Positions 29,864 to 38,017 of a stretch of 64,000 bases of DNA are shown piece by piece. Position 1 is the first letter of the stretch. The number at the start of each line of letters is the position of its first letter. A program made the position numbers and the translations under genes. The DNA is from Cyanobium sp. NIES-981. Lineage in GTDB: Bacteria; Cyanobacteriota; Cyanobacteriia; PCC-6307; Cyanobiaceae. The DNA lies in contig NZ_LT578417.1 in NCBI RefSeq assembly GCF_900088535.1, positions 2,232,001-2,296,000 of the forward strand, written 5' to 3'. The notes beneath the pieces were generated by a model that was given only the letters and a program-made list of their open reading frames with translations, did no database searches and was not told where the DNA came from.

Positions 29864-29890
29864 ACGGGGCAGTCCGTGGGCCTGCCCCGT
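29864..29890 (+). promoter_or_regulatory. Hairpin between nrtP and narB
   Basis: A perfect 9-bp stem, ACGGGGCAG/CTGCCCCGT with a 9-base loop, is followed by the T-rich TCTGTTGTTGTT. It is weaker than a true terminator and lies 17 bases before the narB start. It could attenuate read-through or protect the upstream transcript. Confidence 0.5.
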
Positions 29891-29907
29891 TCTGTTGTTG
29901 TTGGTTC

Positions 29908-32142
29908 ATGCCTGACTCTGCTTCTGCCTCTGTGCGTTCCCAGTGCCCCTATTGCGGCGTGGGTTGCGGACTCGAGCTGATGCCTCCGGCCGCCAAGAGC
30001 CAGCCCACCCGGCGGGATGCGGAGGGCCTGCCGGTGTGGGGCGCCCGCGGTGACCGCACCCATCCCTCCAGCCAGGGCCAGGTGTGCATCAAGGGCGCCA
30101 CCGTGGGAGACACCCTCCAGGGCGGGCGCCTCACCCAGCCCCTGGCACGCGAAAGTCTCGATGACCCCCTGGAACCCATCAGCTGGGAGGAGGCCCTCGA
30201 TCGGATCGTCGCCCGGATCCGCAGCACCCTCGCCACCCGGGGGCCGGCGGGCATCGCGATGTACGGCTCCGGGCAGTTCCATCTGGAGGACTACTACGTC
30301 GCCCAGAAGCTGCTCAAGGGGGCCATCGGCACCAACAGCTTCGATGCCAACTCAAGGCTGTGCATGAGTTCGGCGGTGGCGGGCTATGCCCGCAGCCTCG
30401 GCTCGGACGGCCCCCCCTGCTGCTACGAGGATCTCGATCACTGCAGCGTGGCCCTGCTGATCGGCACCAACACGGCCGAGTGCCACCCCGTGCTGTTCCA
30501 GCGGCTGATCAAGCGCAAGCGGCGCCAGCCGGAGAGCGTCACGATCGTGGTGGTGGATCCCCGCGCCACGGCCACCAGCGACGCCGCCGACCTGCATCTG
30601 GCCATCCGGCCGGGCACCGATCTGGTGCTGCTGCACGGGGTGGCCCACCTGCTGCTGCGCCGTGGCGCCGTGGCCTTCGAGTTCATCGAGGGGGAGACCG
30701 AGGGCTTCGCGGCCTACGCCCAGCTGGTGCAGGCCTGGACTCCGGAGCGGGTCTGCCGCCTCTGCGGCATCGCCGAGCCGGCCCTGCGGCAGCTGGCGGA
30801 TCTGTGGGAGCAGGACGGCGGGGTGCTGAGTCTCTGGTCGATGGGCATCAACCAGAGCGTGGAGGGCACCGCCAAGGTGGCGGGCCTGATCAATCTCCAT
30901 CTCCTTACCGGCCAGATCGGCCGGGTGGGCGCCGGTCCCTTCTCGCTCACCGGCCAGCCCAACGCCATGGGGGGAAGGGAGGCCGGCGGACTGGCCCACC
31001 TGCTGCCGGGCTACCGCAGCGTGACCAACCCCACCCATCGGGCCGAGGTGGAGGCGGTGTGGGGCTTCAGGCAGGGGGCCATCGCGCCGGAGCCGGGTCT
31101 GGATGCCTGGAAACAGGTGGAGGCGATGGAGGCCGGAACCCTCGACCTCTGGTGGGTGGCGGCCACCAATCCGCTGGTGAGCATGCCCAACCTGGAGCGG
31201 GTCAAGGCCGCCATGGCCCGCTGTCCCCTGGTGGTGCTGAGCGAGGCCTACGCCGGCACCGAGACCGCCCAGTACGCCCACCTGGTGCTGCCCGCGGCCC
31301 AGTGGAGCGAGAAGGCCGGTGTGATGGTCAATTCCGAGCGGCGGGTCACCTACTGCCCGGCCTTCCGGCGGCCCCCCGGCCAGGCCCGCCCGGACTGGGA
31401 GGTGTTCGCCGAGGTGGGCCGGCGGCTGGGGCATGCCGAGGCGTTCGGCTTCGGCTCCGCCGCCGAGGTCTATGCCGAGTTCACCCGGCTCACCGACGGG
31501 CGGCTCTGTGACCACGCCGGGCTCAGCCATGGGCTGCTGGCCGCCGAAGGCCCGCAGCAGTGGCCGTTCCCGCGGGGCTCCGCGCCCACCACGGCCTCCA
31601 AGCGGCTCTACACCGATTTCCGCTTCTCCACGCCCAGCCGGCGGGCCCGCTTCATCGCCGAGGAGCCCATGGGCCTGGCCGAACCGCCCAGCGCGGCCTA
31701 CCCCCTGGTGCTCACGGTGGGCCGCTATCTGGGCCAGTGGCACACCATGACGCGCACGGCCCGGGTGCCCCGGCTCACCGCCATGCATCCCGAGCCGCTG
31801 CTGGAGATCCATCCCGACGACGCCCTCCCCCTGGGCCTCGAGGACGGCGGCCGGGCCGCCATCCGCTCCCGCCGGGGCAGCGTTTCGGCCCGGGTGCGGC
31901 TGACGGAGCGCATTCGCCCCGGCACCGTGTTCCTGCCGATGCACTGGGGCTTCATGCAGGAGCAGGCCTGTGAGGCCAATGTGCTGCTGCACGAGCAGGC
32001 CTGCCCGATCTCCCGCCAGCCGGAACTCAAGGCCGCGGCGGTGTGTGTGGAGCCGATCGCGCCGGCTCAGTCGCTGCCTGGGCTTGAGGGGCTGGTGCCG
32101 GTGGCAGCGAAGACCTCCGCGAGGGCCGGGGCCAGGTTGTGA
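29908..32142 (+). CDS. narB: Ferredoxin-type assimilatory nitrate reductase NarB
   Basis: Reduces nitrate to nitrite using reduced ferredoxin, a [4Fe-4S] cluster and bis-MGD. The 744-residue protein begins with the cluster motif CPYCGVGCGLELMPP, then molybdopterin oxidoreductase signatures such as FDANSRLCMSSAVAGYA and DPRATATSDAADLHL, and ends with the MGD-binding beta-barrel (LTVGRYLGQWHTMTR). The 3' end overlaps narM on the other strand by 76 bases. Confidence 0.96.
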   Translation: MPDSASASVRSQCPYCGVGCGLELMPPAAKSQPTRRDAEGLPVWGARGDRTHPSSQGQVCIKGATVGDTLQGGRLTQPLARESLDDPLEPISWEEALDRIVARIRSTLATRGPAGIAMYGSGQFHLEDYYVAQKLLKGAIGTNSFDANSRLCMSSAVAGYARSLGSDGPPCCYEDLDHCSVALLIGTNTAECHPVLFQRLIKRKRRQPESVTIVVVDPRATATSDAADLHLAIRPGTDLVLLHGVAHLLLRRGAVAFEFIEGETEGFAAYAQLVQAWTPERVCRLCGIAEPALRQLADLWEQDGGVLSLWSMGINQSVEGTAKVAGLINLHLLTGQIGRVGAGPFSLTGQPNAMGGREAGGLAHLLPGYRSVTNPTHRAEVEAVWGFRQGAIAPEPGLDAWKQVEAMEAGTLDLWWVAATNPLVSMPNLERVKAAMARCPLVVLSEAYAGTETAQYAHLVLPAAQWSEKAGVMVNSERRVTYCPAFRRPPGQARPDWEVFAEVGRRLGHAEAFGFGSAAEVYAEFTRLTDGRLCDHAGLSHGLLAAEGPQQWPFPRGSAPTTASKRLYTDFRFSTPSRRARFIAEEPMGLAEPPSAAYPLVLTVGRYLGQWHTMTRTARVPRLTAMHPEPLLEIHPDDALPLGLEDGGRAAIRSRRGSVSARVRLTERIRPGTVFLPMHWGFMQEQACEANVLLHEQACPISRQPELKAAAVCVEPIAPAQSLPGLEGLVPVAAKTSARAGARL

Positions 32143-32576
32143 TGGTCGTGGCCGGGTCGGGCCAGCTTGCAGAGGGCGAAGCGCTCCAGCTCCGACAGGT
32201 CCATCCATTGCCCGGCGGTGATGGTGAACCCCAGGGCTCCGGCCGATGTGTTCACCTCGGCCGGCACGCGGTCAACACACTGCCACGGGGCCTCGGTGGG
32301 GATCGGCAGGCGCTTCACCGCACCGTCGGCATGGTGAGCGGTGCGGGCGTGCAGGTGATCGGCCATCGACCGCAAGGCCGCAGGGTCATCGGGCCACTGC
32401 ACCAGCGCCTGCCGCTCCGCCTCGCTCATGGCCAGCCAGTGGCTGAGTTTGAGCTTGATGCCCGCCAGGTCGAGCTTGCGGCGCAGGCACAGGGGAATGC
32501 AACGCCAATGGCCGAGGAAATCGCTCTCGAAGCCGAAGCAATGGGCGGCCTGCCGTGGCGGGGGCACAGGAGCCAT
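32067..32576 (-). CDS. narM: Nitrate reductase-associated protein NarM
   Basis: Small cyanobacterial protein required for active NarB and probably involved in its maturation. The 169-residue product has the diagnostic FGFESDFLGHWRCIPLCLRR segment followed by KLDLAGIKLKLSHW. ATG 32576 overlaps the stop of the upstream TrpD-like gene (TGATG), showing translational coupling. Its last 76 bases are antisense to the end of narB. Confidence 0.92.
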   Translation of the reverse strand: MAPVPPPRQAAHCFGFESDFLGHWRCIPLCLRRKLDLAGIKLKLSHWLAMSEAERQALVQWPDDPAALRSMADHLHARTAHHADGAVKRLPIPTEAPWQCVDRVPAEVNTSAGALGFTITAGQWMDLSELERFALCKLARPGHDHHNLAPALAEVFAATGTSPSSPGSD

Positions 32577-33739
32577 CAGCCGGCGAGGGTTCTCCAGGCG
32601 ATCAGCTCCCGCAGCTGGCCCAGCACCGCGCCCGTCTGCACCAGCTCTTGAGCCTTGGCCAGCCCCTCCTCGAGGCTTTTGCCGATGCCCGCGAACCAGA
32701 GGTAGGTGCCCGCATTCCATGCCAGGGGAATGGCCAGGGGGCCCTGGCCTCCGAGAGCGGCCAGGGCCTGCTCCCGCCAGCTGTCGAGGTCGATCCAGAG
32801 GGCGTCGGCGCCATAGCAGCCGTGGTCGCGGGGATGGAGAATGACCCGCTCGCCCACCCCCCTGTGGACCCGGGCGGTGATGCAGGCCCGGCTGATCGGC
32901 AGGTCGGTGCTGCCCTCCAGCCCCTTGACGGTGATCACCGCCGACTCACCGGCGAGCTCCAGGGCCTTCCAGGCCCTGGTCTCCGTGGGGGGGTGGACGA
33001 AGCCGCTCACCAGCAGGTGATGGCTGCGGTGGGCGGTCCAGAGCAGTTCGAGGCTGGCCACGGGGGGACGCTTGCCCAGCTCGTCCCGGATCGGGGTGAG
33101 CCGGTCGGCCAGGGGGAAATGGTCCGGCAGGTGCACCAGGGCGAGGCGCTGGCTGTCGAGGCCCTGCTGCAGGGCCGCCAGGGAGAGGCCTTGCAGGTTG
33201 AGCCCCAGGGAAGCGAACAGCTCCATGGCCGTCACGCCGTACTTGACGGGCATCCGGGCGCCACCCTGCAGCACCACCGGCAGACCTGCGGCCGCCAGGG
33301 TCAGGGCCGTGAGCGGGTAGAGGGGTGCGGTGCGCGTGCGGCCGTCGAAGGGCATGCCGAAGCACACGGCCGGCTCCGTGCTGCTGAGGCTGGGGCCCAG
33401 CTCCCGGTAGAGGTCCAGCATGCCCGCCAGCTCCTGGGGCTCGGGCCGCCGGATGCGATGGGCGATCAGAAAGGCCCCGATCTGGGCCGGCGTGGCCTCA
33501 TCCCTCAGCATCAGCGCCAGGGCGTCGTGGGCCTCGTCGCGGCTGAGGCCCCGGCTGGTGTGCTCCCCGCTGCCCACTTTCTGGATGTAGTGCTTGAAGC
33601 GCTCGCGCCCGCTCACCCCAACCGCAGGCGCTGCAGGGGCCTGCGGGTCCGGGTCCGTGCCGGGGACCGCGTCAGTGCCGGCGACCGGGTCGGTGCCGGG
33701 GACCGGGTCGGTGGATGTGCCGGCGGAAAGCGCCATCAA
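32576..33739 (-). CDS. Anthranilate phosphoribosyltransferase-like protein (TrpD2 type), role unknown
   Basis: A 387-residue member of the glycosyltransferase-3 / TrpD fold: helical N-terminal domain with LSRDEAHDALALMLRDEATPAQIGAF, then GARMPVKYGVTAMELFASLG. The KHGN phosphoribosyl motif of true TrpD reads KYGV here, so tryptophan synthesis is doubtful. Translational coupling to narM ties it to nitrate reductase. Residues about 7-34 are imperfect VPGTDP repeats encoded by an 18-base DNA repeat, so the real start may be later, near VSGRERFKHYIQ. Confidence 0.8.
   Translation of the reverse strand: MMALSAGTSTDPVPGTDPVAGTDAVPGTDPDPQAPAAPAVGVSGRERFKHYIQKVGSGEHTSRGLSRDEAHDALALMLRDEATPAQIGAFLIAHRIRRPEPQELAGMLDLYRELGPSLSSTEPAVCFGMPFDGRTRTAPLYPLTALTLAAAGLPVVLQGGARMPVKYGVTAMELFASLGLNLQGLSLAALQQGLDSQRLALVHLPDHFPLADRLTPIRDELGKRPPVASLELLWTAHRSHHLLVSGFVHPPTETRAWKALELAGESAVITVKGLEGSTDLPISRACITARVHRGVGERVILHPRDHGCYGADALWIDLDSWREQALAALGGQGPLAIPLAWNAGTYLWFAGIGKSLEEGLAKAQELVQTGAVLGQLRELIAWRTLAG
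33657..33710. repeat. Three tandem 18-bp units in the 5' end of the TrpD-like gene
   Basis: Units at 33657-33674, 33675-33692 and 33693-33710 differ at only a few positions (GTGCCGGGGACCGGGTCG type). On the minus strand they encode repeated VPGTDP-like hexapeptides in frame, so unit gain or loss keeps the reading frame. Confidence 0.85.
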
Positions 33740-34190
33740 CGGCAGAGAAAAGTCCGTGCAGCAGTCGCTGCCTTGCGTTCATTCTCCACGCTGCGGACAC
33801 TCCACGGCGGCAGCTGGAGGCCTGTGCCCGCATATCAGAGCCGAGGATGGACGGGGCCGGGCCCAAGGCAAGGCCAAAGAAGTATCAAGCAATACCAAAA
33901 ACATTCTGAGCCCTGCCGCGCGCCTCGCCCCGGGCGGGCTTCGGTACCAATGGCTGCATCCCAGGGGGTGGCGGAGCGGAGAGAGTTCCCCATCCCCCTT
34001 GCTCCTGTCGATGCACTTCGCTGCCTGCTGCGGGCTTCTGCTCGGTGTGCTCCATGGACTCCTGGCTGTGGACCTGCAGGCCTCCAGGCCCCTGCAGTTC
34101 GGTGCAGCGGAGCCGCCGGAGGCCTGGAGCCCCGCATCCGGCCCTGGGTTCGGCCTCTGATACTGGCCGTTGCTCTGTGACGGCTCTGTC
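33740..34190. other. Intergenic region upstream of the TrpD-like gene and nirA
   Basis: About 450 bases without a convincing gene. It is divergent space between the TrpD-like/narM operon and the nirA side. It includes an A-rich patch near 33873-33906, unusual for this GC-rich window, which contains the candidate NtcA box at 33882. No intrinsic terminator was seen. Confidence 0.5.
33882..33895. promoter_or_regulatory. Candidate NtcA-binding site
   Basis: GTATCAAGCAATAC matches the palindromic NtcA consensus GTA-N8-TAC exactly and lies in a locally A-rich stretch 143 bases upstream of the TrpD-like/narM operon. A matching -10 (TAN3T) about 22 bases away was not evident on either strand. A few such matches are expected by chance in 64 kb, so the support is the location among nitrate genes. 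Confidence 0.4.
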
Positions 34191-34403
34191 ATGGCCCTTC
34201 CGGTTCAGTCTTCCCAGCGGGCTTCCCAGCGGGCGTCGTCCCCCCTGGGTGTCGCCCTGGCTTTCCTCGGCATGTTCGTGGTCGGGTCCCTGGGTGTGCA
34301 GCTGCTGAGCACGTTGCCCCGTGCCGCCGCCGTCCCCTCCGGCGGACCGGAACCGGTCCTGGCCCATCCGGCGGCGCTCTGGAGCGCCCTGGGCGAGCGT
34401 TGA
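34191..34403 (+). CDS. Possible small membrane protein, 70 residues
   Basis: Unrecognised. The frame begins MALPVQSSQRAS and contains one hydrophobic segment (LGVALAFLGMFVVGSLGVQL, about residues 17-36), then a short Pro-rich tail. The single-pass topology argues for a real gene, but the Shine-Dalgarno is poor and length alone is not decisive. It would be the first gene on the nirA side; 278 bases with no clear motif separate it from nirA. Confidence 0.4.
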   Translation: MALPVQSSQRASQRASSPLGVALAFLGMFVVGSLGVQLLSTLPRAAAVPSGGPEPVLAHPAALWSALGER

Positions 34404-34681
34404 CTCCCCGCGGTCCTGGCCCGGCGCTGTGACCCGCCCGCCGGTCCGTAACGATCACGACACACGAATCGGACGCCGGCCCTCACGATGGTCGGAGCCC
34501 GTGCCCGCGGGGGGCGGCACTGCCCCACCTCCCGCGTTCCATTCCAGGCGACGCATCCCTCATTGGCGTTTCCCGGCCGCTCCGGTCTCCAGCCCCAAAG
34601 ACCTGCCGGTGCCTTGAAAGCCTGACGTCACGGAGCCTCCGCTGCGTCCCTCCGGGCGCCCCTGTGTGTCGCCCCATCGTT

Positions 34682-36253
34682 ATGAGTTCAGTTACGTCTT
34701 CCGCTCCCGTATCCGGCGATTCCGCTGCCGGCCTGTCCAAGGTCGAACAGGCGAAAGCCGACCTCTGTGGCCTGGACCTCCGGCCCCGTCTGGCGGAGCT
34801 GGCCGTCGAGGGCTGGGAAGCCCTCGACGAGGCCACCCTCACCATCCGGCTCAAGTGGCTGGGGATTTTCTTCAGGCCGGTCACACCCGGCCGGTTCATG
34901 CTGCGGCTGCGCCTCGCCAACGGCGTGATCAACGCCGAGCAGATGGCGTTGCTGGCGGAAGCCGTCGACCGCTGCGGCGAGCACGGCAGCGCCGACATCA
35001 CCACCCGCCAGAACCTCCAGCTGCGCGGCCTGCTGTTCGAGGACATGCCACCGCTGCTGGAGGCGATGGACCAGCTGGGCCTCACCAGCCGCCAGTCCGG
35101 CCACGACAATCCCCGCAACATCACGGGCAATCCCCTGGCGGGCATCGACCCCGAGGAGTACCTCGACACCCGGCCCGTGGTGCAGGCCATCCAGGAGCGC
35201 CTGTTCCGGGCCGACGGCCCACGCAACCTGCCCCGCAAGTTCAACGTGGCCGTGGGAGGCGCCCCCGACAGCTTCCTGCTGCACAACGACCTGGCCTTCC
35301 TGCCGGCCCACCACAACGGCAGGCTCGGCTTCACCGTGATGGTGGGGGGGTTCTTCTCGGCCCAGCGCAACGAACTGGCCGTTCCCCTCGGGCTCTGGCT
35401 GGCAGCCGACCAGCTGCCGGACTTCTCCCTCGCGGTCCTGCTCCACTTCGAGCAGAGCGGCAACCGGCAGCAGCGCAACAAGAGCCGCCTGATGTACCTC
35501 ATCGACGCCCTGGGGCTGGAGGCCTACCGGGAGGCCGTGCTGGGGCTGTACGGCGAGCTCGCCGGGCCTGAGGCCCTGGCCCGGGTCCAGCCCCACGATG
35601 GCCGTCACCTGGTGACCCGGGCTCCGCGGGACGGTCTCGGCTGGAACCTCCAGCGGCAGGAAGGCCTGGCCTGGATGGGCCTGCACGTGCCGATGGGCCG
35701 CCTCGATGCCGCCGCGATGCTCGCCCTGGCCGACCTCGCCCGCCGTTACGGCAGCGGTGAGCTCCGCCTCACCGAGGCCCAGAACGTGCTCCTTCCGGGC
35801 GTGCCCCTGGCCCGCCGCGAGGCCCTGGAGGCCGAACCCCTGCTGCAGCAGCTCCGTCCCGATCCCGGTCCGCTCCAGGCCGAGGCGGTGAGCTGCACGG
35901 GCAATGCCTACTGCAGCTTCGCCCTGATCCCCACCAAGGGCACGGCCCAGGCCCTAGTGGAGGAGCTGGAGCGCCGGGTGGAGCTGCCCCACGCCGTGCG
36001 CACCCACTGGACGGGATGCCCGAACGCCTGCGGCCAGCCCTACATGGGCCAGATCGGTCTGATGGGGGCCAAGGCCCGCAAGGATGGCCAGATGGTGGAG
36101 GCCGCCAAGATCTTCCTGGGGGGCTCGATGGACGCCGAGCCCAGGCTGGCAGAACTGCACGACAAGGGCGTGCCCCTCGATGAGCTGGCCGATGTCATCG
36201 AGCAGCTGCTGGTGGAGCGCTTCGGTGCGCGCCGGAAGGCCGCCGCGGTCTGA
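34682..36253 (+). CDS. nirA: Ferredoxin-nitrite reductase
   Basis: Reduces nitrite to ammonium with six electrons from ferredoxin, using siroheme coupled to [4Fe-4S]. The 523-residue length is typical. The N-terminal half has the siroheme substrate-binding motif DITTRQNLQLRGL. Cluster cysteines are in CTGNAYCSFALIPTKG and WTGCPNACGQPYMGQIGLMG. ATG 34682 is chosen over an upstream in-frame alternative because MSSVTSS reads as a natural variable N-terminus. No C-terminal ferredoxin domain is present. Confidence 0.96.
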   Translation: MSSVTSSAPVSGDSAAGLSKVEQAKADLCGLDLRPRLAELAVEGWEALDEATLTIRLKWLGIFFRPVTPGRFMLRLRLANGVINAEQMALLAEAVDRCGEHGSADITTRQNLQLRGLLFEDMPPLLEAMDQLGLTSRQSGHDNPRNITGNPLAGIDPEEYLDTRPVVQAIQERLFRADGPRNLPRKFNVAVGGAPDSFLLHNDLAFLPAHHNGRLGFTVMVGGFFSAQRNELAVPLGLWLAADQLPDFSLAVLLHFEQSGNRQQRNKSRLMYLIDALGLEAYREAVLGLYGELAGPEALARVQPHDGRHLVTRAPRDGLGWNLQRQEGLAWMGLHVPMGRLDAAAMLALADLARRYGSGELRLTEAQNVLLPGVPLARREALEAEPLLQQLRPDPGPLQAEAVSCTGNAYCSFALIPTKGTAQALVEELERRVELPHAVRTHWTGCPNACGQPYMGQIGLMGAKARKDGQMVEAAKIFLGGSMDAEPRLAELHDKGVPLDELADVIEQLLVERFGARRKAAAV

Positions 36254-36605
36254 CACGGTGGCCTCCTCCCAGCCAGGGGGCCACCAGCCATGGGCGGCGC
36301 TCCGCCGCGGCCATCCGGCCACACCAGCGGCCGTCCAGGTCCACCAGGGCCTGCCGGTCCTCCATGTCCACGCCCGCATAGAGCAGGTGGGTGGCGCGCT
36401 CGGGGTCCAGCTGGAGCTGCGCCAGTTCCTGCCAGAGGCGCTCGCTGCGCGGCTGATCGGCCCGGCGGAACTGGCTGTCGGCCAGTTGCTGCACCAGGTT
36501 CACCAGAATCTGTTGCTCCTTGACCGTTGCCAGCCTGGCGGCATCGATGCGTCCCACCCGTGGGCGCTGGTTGCCTGGCCTGCGTGTGGTGGTGCCCATC
36601 GCCAT
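36195..36605 (-). CDS. Hypothetical basic protein overlapping the nirA 3' end
   Basis: Family not recognised. The frame reads MAMGTTTRRPGNQRPRVGRI, then a helical middle (EQQILVNLVQQLADSQFRRA, RLWQELAQLQLDPERATHLL) and LVDLDGRWCGRM, which look protein-like. The last roughly 20 residues are Arg/Pro-rich and antisense to nirA, so the true stop may have been lost or shifted. It is divergent from the CbiX-type gene with 35 bases between starts. Confidence 0.5.
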   Translation of the reverse strand: MAMGTTTRRPGNQRPRVGRIDAARLATVKEQQILVNLVQQLADSQFRRADQPRSERLWQELAQLQLDPERATHLLYAGVDMEDRQALVDLDGRWCGRMAAAERRPWLVAPWLGGGHRVRPRRPSGAHRSAPPAAAR

Positions 36606-36640
36606 CCCCCGTGTCGAATCCGTACTCCTTGCTACAGCCG

Positions 36641-38017
36641 ATGGCCGACCGTTGTGCAGATGCCTCACCAAACGTATCGGTGGTCACCGTTGGCGGGGGC
36701 GGCCCGAGCACTCCCTCCCTTCCCCCGGCGGACCTGCCCCCACCGGGCTCGAGCGAGCGCTGGCCCTGGCTCCAGCGCCTGAAGCGCAGCACGGCCGTGC
36801 CGCTGGAGCCCTGGCTGGCCGCGATCGAGGCGGGCCAGCTGCGTCCGCAGGCCGATCTGATGGCTGTGCTGGCCCCACACCTGGACCGGGCAGCCACGCT
36901 CCGCCTGCTGGGCTGGTGGCTGGCCGACCCGGAGGCGGATCCAGCCCTCCTGCCGGTGATCGGGCAGCGGCGGGATCCCGCCCTGGCGGAGCAGCTGCGC
37001 GACGCCATGCCTGGCTGTGCTCCGGAGCGTGCCCGCTGGCTGCTGCCGCTGCTGGGCCACCAGCGCGAGGCCGTCGATTTCCCCCTGCTGCGTCGCTGGG
37101 TGCAGAGCCCCCATGGCACCGCCTGCCGCCGCGCGGCCCTCGAGGGCCTCGCCGTGGGCCTGCCGAGCTGGCCGGTGGCCCAGCTCAGGCCCGTGCTGCG
37201 CTGGCTTGCCGCCGACCTCGACGGGGTGCTGGCCGCCTCGGCGGTGGATCTGCTGGCCCGGCTGCCGCAGCCCCGCTGGGGTCTGGCCAGGCTGGACCCC
37301 CTGCGCCTCGAGCCGGCTGTTCAGGCGCGCCGTCTGCGGCGGCTGGGGGCCCTGCCTGCCCAACCCCTGGTTCTTGTGGTGCACGGCCGCCAGGGGGGCG
37401 CCATCCCACAGGCGCTGGACGTGCTCCGGACCGAGCTCGAAGCCCGTCGCGGCGCCCCCGTGCTGCTCCAGAGCCTGACGGCGGCAGGCCCGCCGGATGC
37501 TGCTCCCCTGCGGGAGGCCGCCCGGGGACGGCCCCTCACCCTCATGCCCCTGCTGCTGCTGCCGGGCGGGCACGTCTGCCGGGACGTGCCCGCCCTCGCC
37601 GCCACCTGGCGCTGCAGCGGGCCCGTGCAGCGGCTGCCGTTTCTCGGAGCGTGGCCGGTGTGGCAACGCGCGCTCATGGAGGAGGCCGCCGCCCTGGCGG
37701 CAGCCTCCGGCACCGACGGCAGCGGCTGCCCACGGCCGCTGCTGCTGCATCACCCCCTCCAGAGCGGCCTGGGAGCCCGCTATCTGGCCCATCTGGAGCG
37801 GTTCTGTGCTGTCAGATGCCTGCCCACTCCATACAGTGCGGCGGACTCTGCGGAGCAGCTGGCCTTGCTGCAGTCCCCCGACCAGCCCGCCGCGCTGCCG
37901 CTGGTGCTGGCCGCCAACCGTCTCACCGAGAGCCTGCCTCCCCGGTGCGGCCCTGCGCTGCTGCAGCGCCCGCGCTTGCGCGCCTGCCTGCTGGACCTGC
38001 TCGCCGCCCTGCCATGA
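36641..38017 (+). CDS. CbiX/SirB-type chelatase with N-terminal helical-repeat domain
   Basis: A 458-residue protein. Residues about 30-215 are Leu/Ala/Arg-rich paired helices resembling HEAT-like repeats. From about residue 240, LVLVVHGRQGG and TLMPLLLLPGGHVCRDVPAL carry the two metal-handling His positions of class II chelatases (CbiX/SirB). Placed between nirA and cobA and coupled to cobA by an ATGA overlap, it is the likely sirohydrochlorin ferrochelatase that finishes siroheme for NirA. The metal is inferred from context. ATG 36641 is chosen; the frame stays open upstream. Confidence 0.75.
   Translation: MADRCADASPNVSVVTVGGGGPSTPSLPPADLPPPGSSERWPWLQRLKRSTAVPLEPWLAAIEAGQLRPQADLMAVLAPHLDRAATLRLLGWWLADPEADPALLPVIGQRRDPALAEQLRDAMPGCAPERARWLLPLLGHQREAVDFPLLRRWVQSPHGTACRRAALEGLAVGLPSWPVAQLRPVLRWLAADLDGVLAASAVDLLARLPQPRWGLARLDPLRLEPAVQARRLRRLGALPAQPLVLVVHGRQGGAIPQALDVLRTELEARRGAPVLLQSLTAAGPPDAAPLREAARGRPLTLMPLLLLPGGHVCRDVPALAATWRCSGPVQRLPFLGAWPVWQRALMEEAAALAAASGTDGSGCPRPLLLHHPLQSGLGARYLAHLERFCAVRCLPTPYSAADSAEQLALLQSPDQPAALPLVLAANRLTESLPPRCGPALLQRPRLRACLLDLLAALP

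Noticed and set aside
34434-34460. NtcA-like GTAACGATCACGAC upstream of nirA
   Set aside because: The second half-site is GAC rather than TAC and no matching -10 was found.
36622-36635. Second exact GTA-N8-TAC match (GTACTCCTTGCTAC)
   Set aside because: It is 5 bases before the CbiX-type start codon and just outside the start of the minus-strand hypothetical gene. No -10 fits at the right distance for either, and several chance matches are expected in 64 kb.
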